Part shown: in pieces, positions 58,040 to 64,000 of the stretch
Position numbering within the stretch: position 1 is the first letter of the stretch
Layout: each line of letters starts with the position of its first letter
Assembly (NCBI RefSeq): GCF_030445035.2
Contig: NC_080677.1
Span: forward strand, 23,509,513-23,573,512
DNA length: 64,000 bases
Reading direction: 5' to 3'
Origin: Dasypus novemcinctus
Taxonomy: Eukaryota; Chordata; Mammalia; Cingulata; Dasypodidae
The notes under the pieces: model-generated
The model's database searches: none
Seen by the model: the letters and a program-made list of their open reading frames with translations, nothing else
What the model was told of the DNA's origin: nothing
Position numbers and translations under genes: made by a program

Positions 58040-59180
58040 CCCCTAATGGCTGCTGGTTTGGCCCCAGGAACCCTCTTTGCTACCCTCGGTCAAGGGCGTT
58101 GGCAGCGAGTCTCCTGCAGTTCCCGAGCAGACAGATCCCTTGTAGGTTTGTCCACCTGGGGTGCTGTCTCTGCCCTTTTCAGAAACTGCAATGTGGAGAA
58201 GGCCTTTTCCTACCGGCGGTGAGGAAAGCCCAGGTCAATCCTTCTCAGCTTACTACTGTGAGAACTCCTAGGGAGCTTTCACAGTATCCTGCCTGGGCCT
58301 TACCCCAGACCAATGGAATATCTCTGGGAATAGGGCCTGGGCAAAGGGTATTTAAAAAAAAACTCCCCGGATTGTTTTAAATGCATTCAAGGTTGTGAAA
58401 CATTGGCCTTCCTTAGGTAACCCCTCCTTGCGTAATGTAACAAAAATCCCCTTTCTTAATCCTCTGACCATATTTGGAGCTATAGCAAAAACAAACAAAC
58501 AAACAAAGACACCAACTAATTTCTGAAGGTCTCATCTGGTTGCATAGAAGATTTAGAAGCTACAACTTTGAGCATATCCTTGATTAAATCCTTAAGTTAA
58601 AATTTTAAATATGAAAGTACTTGTTCAAAGTATATGGACATTTTGAAGACCTTTGAGAAAAATTTTCTGATAAAATTCACAATCTCTTCTCAAGTATATA
58701 GAGTGCTATTTCCATGAGCTCTTGTCAATACTGTGAATTTTTATTTTTAAATCTTTGCCAATCTGTCAAATCTTTGCCAAATTGTTTTTCATATGTGCAA
58801 TAAATATTCATTGAGTCATCACTTTGTGCCGAGAACTGTGTTGTTTTAATTTGAAAATGTGTGGTTCCTTTTTGAGATTGAACGTCTTTTAATAAACTCT
58901 ATGTTATATATACAGACATATTTCCTATTTGTAAAGCTCCTTCTAGCTGTGTTGAATTGAATGGACAGTGGGAGAGGAATGAATGGCCAGAATGGAGGGC
59001 AGGGTATATATCCGGAGACTATCATGATAGTGTAGGTGACAGCTGATGGTGGCTAGGCTTGGTTTGAGCAGTGAAGATGATGAAAAGTGATCAGATCTGG
59101 TTTGTATTTTGGTGCTAGAATTATTATAATAGGACTTGCTGGTGGATTGTATGTAGGCAGTGAGGGATAAAGAAGAAGCT
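58040..59180. repeat. Local duplication, copy B
   Basis: Collinear partner of copy A (51,350-52,640), starting at 'ctgctggtttggccccagga' and ending around 'gcagtgagggataaagaaga'. It contains its own MER5A-like element at about 58,237-58,410. It lacks the SINE present in A. A small insertion of (aaac)n is at 58,494-58,507. Identity looks moderate, so the event is old. Confidence 0.85.
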
Positions 59181-59399
59181 TTTTGTTGTAGGATGAGTTA
59201 TTGAACTATCTGACATGACAATGGTTGTGGATTTTAGACTCTACAGGATGCATTGCCCAAGTGACATATAGGCAATTATGCCAAGCAAAATGATTATTTG
59301 TCTTTGTAGTAGACAGGAAAGTCAAGGGGCTAGATGGTTAAGCCTGGACCATGAGAGCATATCCCAAAGTCCAGGTAGGAATGTTCTGGAGATCCAGGT

Positions 59400-61296
59400 C
59401 ATGGTCTTTACTTTTAGTCTAATCACACATGCTCCATCTCTCTGATTGTATTTTGTCCTAAACTAGAGAACTTAAGTAGGTTTTTTGGCCTTCAGAGTAC
59501 AGGTAGTGTATACGTAAGAGTAATAATGTAAAGATGCACAGATTCTATTGGGAATATGTGTCATTTAACTCAACTAGTATGAGACAATGATTACTCCTTT
59601 AGGGTGGGCAGATTTTCTCAGTAGAGTTAAACAGTTCTAGGAAGGCAAGCTGGAGTGTCTCCAAAGAGAACAAACTGTCTATTGTAACCATATTATTCTT
59701 CTTATTTGTGCCTACATTTGATGGGGTGTGTTTTGCTGATATGATTGTAATGGCCTCAGCAGAACATTTTATTGATGTGAAATTCACAGGCCTGAAGGTT
59801 GGGGTTAATGATGTGAGGGCAATTTGAGTACCAGAAGGGTTGTGTACAAAGATACCTAGTTCCTGAAGTGTTTAAAGGAATAGGTTTTACGATTTTTGTT
59901 AACAGATTCAGGTGGGGGATTAGAGATTCAGCAATCATGTAAGTTAAGAGCAGTCACCATAGTCTGATAAAAATGGACAAAAGATTACTGTTTTTCCTTA
60001 AATTGCAAAAGAAGTCCATTGAATCCAATAGTAAAAAGATGAAGATATGGAAGAGCATATTGAGAAAATTTTTACTTGGTCCCTAGCATATGTCAAAGTA
60101 CAATAAAAGACAAGATTAGTATTAAAAGAAAAGGATGCTGGGAAATAAAAAATTAATCTCATTTGATTGTTTTAGGAGGAAGCAATCTATTACCTATAGT
60201 TATAACTTAATCTGACAGTTTGGGTGGAAGCTGTCTACTCTCTGCAGTTGTCTGTTTATGGAGGATTTCTAAAATTCTTCAGTTTAAGGCTTTCCAGTGG
60301 AATGGGTGTTCATTGATCAAAATAAGATAATGTATGCCTTTTTAATCAGGAAACTTGAATCTAAGAATCAACACCATAGAGCTATACTGTACTGTTAGCT
60401 GTCTGCAGTATCTAATAAGCTTCTTTTTATTATCACACAATGGCAATTTTTCTATGATGTCTTCTCAGAAGATAAAATATTTAGGTTTCAGATCATGCTG
60501 GGATCTGTTTAGGTAGCTGTTTTGCAATGCAGTTTGAACCTTTTGGTAATAAAGTTAGAAAAATCATGTTTATTGTTTATGGTATTTAGTCATATAAGTT
60601 TGTAATAGGGTAGGAACTAGGTTATTGGAGGTGAAATGCCCAAATTCATGGGACAGCTTGTTTTAATTTATGAAAGTATAATCTGTTGCATGCAACTATC
60701 TTATCAATTTATCTAGAGTAGTTGCTATTTCCTGCTACCCAGTTTCAAGCAACATAATCTATGCAATGGACTAGAGTGATGTTATGTAGAATGGGAAAAT
60801 GACCAAGTTCCTTGTAGAATAGATTATGACAGGGCTGGAGAGCTGATATACTCCTGAGGTAGGACAGTGACGGTGTATTGTTTGTCTCCCCCGTTGAAAG
60901 CAAACTACTTTGATGTTCTTTACTAACAGGAATAGAGAAAACAGCATTTGCAAAATCAATAGCAATGTATCAGGTGCTAGGAGATTTGTTGATTTCCTCC
61001 AGCAATGAGACCATATCTGGAATAGAAGCTGCAATCAGAGTCACCACCTAATTAAATTTAAGATAATCCACTGTAATTCTGTCTTCTGCAAAGTCAAAAT
61101 CCATGAGTCGAATTGGGATGTGGCAGGTATTGCCCCTCCAAGTCCATTTTGGTGGCACTAAGCTCTGTGATTCCTCCAGGAATGGGGTACTTATTTGGTT
61201 TACTATTTTCATGGGTAGAAGCAGTTCTAGTGGTTTTCACTTGTATTTTCTTGTAACAGCCTGAGTGTAAAAATAATAATGATGGCTGATTCATTT
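59400..61296 (-). pseudogene. Endogenous retrovirus pol remnant (ERV-L-like), antisense
   Basis: Reverse-strand reading from 61,294 shows pol-like text in order: PNKYPIPGGITELSAT, then DFANAVFSIPVSKE (60,917-60,972) in the reverse-transcriptase palm, and LVHCIDYVA near 60,750-60,770, where the family's second catalytic Asp reads as Tyr. Stops and frameshifts are frequent. Further downstream (to about 59,400) the decay is such that only short pol-like pieces remain. A retroviral RT of the ERV-L type is the best fit; the exact family is uncertain. It cannot be active. Confidence 0.65.
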
Positions 61297-61706
61297 TTTT
61301 AAAAAAATTTCTTAAATTTATTTATTTATTTATTTTTCTCCCCTCCCCAGTCCTGCCTCAGTTGTCTGTTCTCTATATCCATTTGCTGTGTGTTCTTCTG
61401 TGTCTGCTTGTATTCTTGTCAGCAACACCAGGAATCTGTGTCTCTTTTTGTTGTGTCATCTTGCTGTGTCAGCTCTTCGTGTGTGTGGCGCCATTCCTGG
61501 GCAGGCTGGACTTTTCTTTCGTGCTGGGCGGCTCTCCTTACGGGGCACACTTCTTGTGCGTGGGGCTGCTTAGCATGGCACTCCTTGCACAAATCAGCAC
61601 TACGCCTGGGCCAGCTCCACACGGGTCAAGGAGGCCCTGGGTTTGAACCTTGGACCTCTCATGTGGTAGGCGGACGCTCTATCCATTGAGCCAAGTCCGC
61701 TTCCCC
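61297..61706 (-). mobile_element. DAS-SINE, antisense, within ERV remnant
   Basis: Target duplication tgattcattt at 61,287-61,296 and 61,707-61,716. Reversed head gagccaagtccgcttcccc. The body has a small deletion near 61,570. Confidence 0.93.
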
Positions 61707-61904
61707 TGATTCATTTCTACCTTCCAAATCTCATACAAAAATGTGGCCCACCTGAAGCAGAAACATACAGGAAAGAAAACTTTCGGAGATCTGATTTATC
61801 CTAGCCAAGCTGGCATATAGAGCCATTTAAAACATTTCAAAATGAACTATAGACATTTTCACACTTCAGCATGCTTTTGCAAATTATAACACTCTGCTCA
61901 CTAA

Positions 61905-62055
61905 CCAAATGCTATTGTGGTCCTTTTTTATCCCCATTTACAGATGAGAAGCCTGAAGCACAGAGAGATAAAGGAATCTATTTAAGTTATGCAGTAAGTG
62001 GTAGACCTAGAATTTATAGCCATCTCTATTGCGCTCCAAAACCTGTGCTCTTTCT
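61905..62055 (-). repeat. MIR, antisense
   Basis: 'tatccccatttacagatgag', 'gcagtaagtggtagacctag' and 'acctgtgctctttctaccat' are the reversed MIR. Confidence 0.8.
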
Positions 62056-63612
62056 ACCATATTCATGCTTGCTAAGCTGTGGGATGTATATCTCTGATGG
62101 TATTTAAAAAGGCATTACATGATACATGGGCATGATGTTAAATCACAAAATGAGAAAATGATTCCTTTTTCAATTATCTTACTTTTTAAGAAAAAAGATC
62201 AGGCCTCAGCCTTAGGGCCTTTTGGGTCATAGTATCTTCCTAAAATTTAATTACTATTAAATATATATGCATAAATATAATATATATTATATATAATATA
62301 CATGTACACATATTACATTTATATACATATGTATATATTTTACATATTTACTTAAATTTGTGATATGGATTTGCAATTCCTTCAAAAATAAATTTACTTA
62401 AGAAGAAAACTAAAAGGGGAGTAAATTTCCAAAAGAAAAAAAGAAACGGTTCATTAATTTATGATTGTACAGGACAAAAATTGTATCCAATACTTTCTAG
62501 GTGAATAACCACAGTTTCTGAGGACTCTTCTGAGTTCTTCTCACTTTCCTTGAGAAAACATGGTCTTATCCATAGCTTCAGTGAATGAGGGTCACTAAAA
62601 TATTAATTTTCTGAGTATTCTTAAACAAAACTAAATCAGCTTCAATTTGCCTAGATAGATAGACATTTTAGTGGCTTGTAGCAAAATGTAATAAGCTGAA
62701 TAATTGTAGGCTTTAATGTAATCTCACACAATCTTATTATGTCCCAATTACTTTTTTGACCTTTTTAGGATAGCTCTTGCCTTAAAAACACACACAATCT
62801 GCACTTCTGAATATCTTCTTCCTGTGCTATGCCAAGGAAATCAATATATGAGATAGAATTAATACCATACTGTGTCTTCCATTTGTAATAAATACCGTAC
62901 CAGGAAAGGCATAATGCATGCCTCTCAGGCATAGTGAATGTTTACTGAACAGTATTTATGAAGAGCTCCCTGTTCTTCATTCCCATGAGTTTCAGGACCT
63001 TAATAATTTCCTTTAAATTAACAAATCCAGGTTCAACCTATTGCTACTTATATACATCAGATAAGGATGGAGGGTGGCTGAGTTTGACATAGATTTTACA
63101 CTGGAAAGGAATTCCTCTTGAAAATAAGTTTATACCATGTTTAGAGGTAAATGACAGTGTCACTTATTCAGTCTGGATACAGCTATCTGAAATTATTCAG
63201 CCTGCAAATAGAACAATCAACATGGAATACAGGTGTCCCAGGTCACTTCCAGGTAAGTGATGAGTTTGCCAAATGATTATGATATTAATGAATTAATGTA
63301 CCCATCCACAATTATTGTATTAAACTATCATTTGTTGAACATCTACTATGCACTAGTTTCAAAGCTAGACTTCGGATTAAGAAAGTTGAATAAGAGATGA
63401 TGACTGTCCTCTGGAGACTCTTGGTTTAGTAAGTATGAAATAATAATATTAAATAATTCAAGAGTCAGGCAAAAATAGAGGAGAGTCCCAGGTGTGGTGG
63501 TTGCACAGAGGAGGGTGTGATTGATAAGCTGCCATTAAAAGAATTGGAGAAATTTCTTAGAGGAATAGGGGGATGAACAAGGTCGTGGAGGGTTGAGTAG
63601 GAGATATAAAAG
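62056..63612. other. non-coding, AT-rich
   Basis: A (TA)-rich stretch with long alternating purine-pyrimidine text lies at 62,260-62,350. 63,310-63,600 resembles a common old repeat (tcatttgttgaacatctact). No gene. Confidence 0.4.
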
Positions 63613-63622
63613 CTCTAAACAG

Positions 63623-63745
63623 GGGAGTGGATGTAGCTTAGTGGTTGAGCACCTGTTTCCCATGTACAAGGCCCCAGGTTCAATCCCTGGTACCTCCAAA
63701 AAACAGAAAAAAACCCAAAAACCAAAAAACAGTCAAACAAAAAAA
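63623..63745 (+). mobile_element. tRNA-Ala-like SINE without body
   Basis: The first ~75 bases can be laid over a tRNA-Ala: A box (tagcttagtggttgagca), anticodon-arm region (tgtttcccatgtaca) with CCC in the anticodon position, and B box (ggttcaatccctgg), ending tacctcc at 63,697. Then comes only an A-rich tail. A perfect 10-bp duplication ctctaaacag at 63,613-63,622 and 63,746-63,755 shows retroposition, so this is not a tRNA gene. Confidence 0.88.
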
Positions 63746-63755
63746 CTCTAAACAG

Positions 63756-64000
63756 AAGTGAAGGAAAATTGTCTCCAAGTGGAAATTCTTCCAAAGAGAA
63801 GAATTAATTCTGAAGTATACTTTAAAATCATTACTGTTATGAAAACAATCAAAGAAAAAACATTACTTTGAAGGTTTATTAGTTAGGACTGCATTCATTA
63901 GCAGCTCATAACATTTATGAGCACTTTAAAAATTAACAGCCCTTTAAAAAGGTAAGGATTTATTTGTTTCAAACAGCAGCAATGTGATTGTTGGCCAACT
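63756..64000. other. non-coding, no gene seen
   Basis: AT-rich end of the window. Confidence 0.4.

Noticed and set aside
63623-63697. tRNA-Ala or tRNA-Gly gene
   Set aside because: The A-rich tail and the perfect 10-bp flanking duplication show a retroposed SINE. The heads at 17,646-17,974, 51,912 and 53,545 are likewise SINEs.

Overview
This is vertebrate nuclear DNA from a placental mammal, most likely an armadillo (Dasypus-like xenarthran). The decisive marker is a SINE family that occurs more than 15 times on both strands. It has a tRNA-Ala-like head (gggaagcggacttggctca...), a body of about 300 bp and an A-rich tail, and matches the DAS-SINEs described from the nine-banded armadillo. 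Old mammal-wide repeats (MIR, L2, MER5A, MLT1-type LTRs, a Tigger) and degenerate L1s fill most of the rest. Almost all open frames are chance or repeat-derived, and many lack an ATG.

The one protein-coding gene I can support is the 3' half of HERPUD2, a membrane ERAD factor related to HERPUD1. It lies on the + strand as four coding exons at 18,418-18,540, 20,673-20,996, 22,943-23,060 and 23,540-23,701, with intact splice sites and a continuous frame to the stop. Its 3' UTR follows, with possible poly(A) signals near 24,127 and 24,180. The ubiquitin-like N-terminal half and the promoter were not found and presumably lie upstream of the window. The intron at 20,997-22,942 carries a nearly full-length Hsmar1-like mariner transposon with both terminal inverted repeats.

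Layout: 0.6-7.8 kb, a long + strand L1 broken up by SINEs and by another L1 tail. 8.9-17.6 kb, L1 3' fragments, a Tigger and SINEs. 17.6-24.2 kb, a tRNA-SINE trimer and HERPUD2. 25-29 kb, L2 and L1-3'-UTR-like repeats. 29-33 kb, an antisense L1 with a promoter made of repeated ~405 bp monomers, interrupted by a solo retroviral LTR with a 4-bp target duplication. 34.3-39.7 kb, a second + strand L1. 40-47.5 kb, MIRs, an MLT1 inside an L1 tail, and SINEs. 48.3-48.85 kb, a strong CpG island with no recognisable gene. 51.35-52.64 and 58.04-59.18 kb, two diverged copies of one ~1.2 kb segment. 59.4-61.3 kb, a decayed endogenous retrovirus pol on the - strand. 63.6 kb, a SINE that still looks like tRNA-Ala.

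I see no operon, CRISPR array, toxin system or novel gene cluster. The observations most worth following up are the Hsmar1-like mariner, the local duplication, the orphan CpG island and the monomer-type L1 promoter with its LTR insertion. All similarities were judged by eye and from memory of the families; no search was run.
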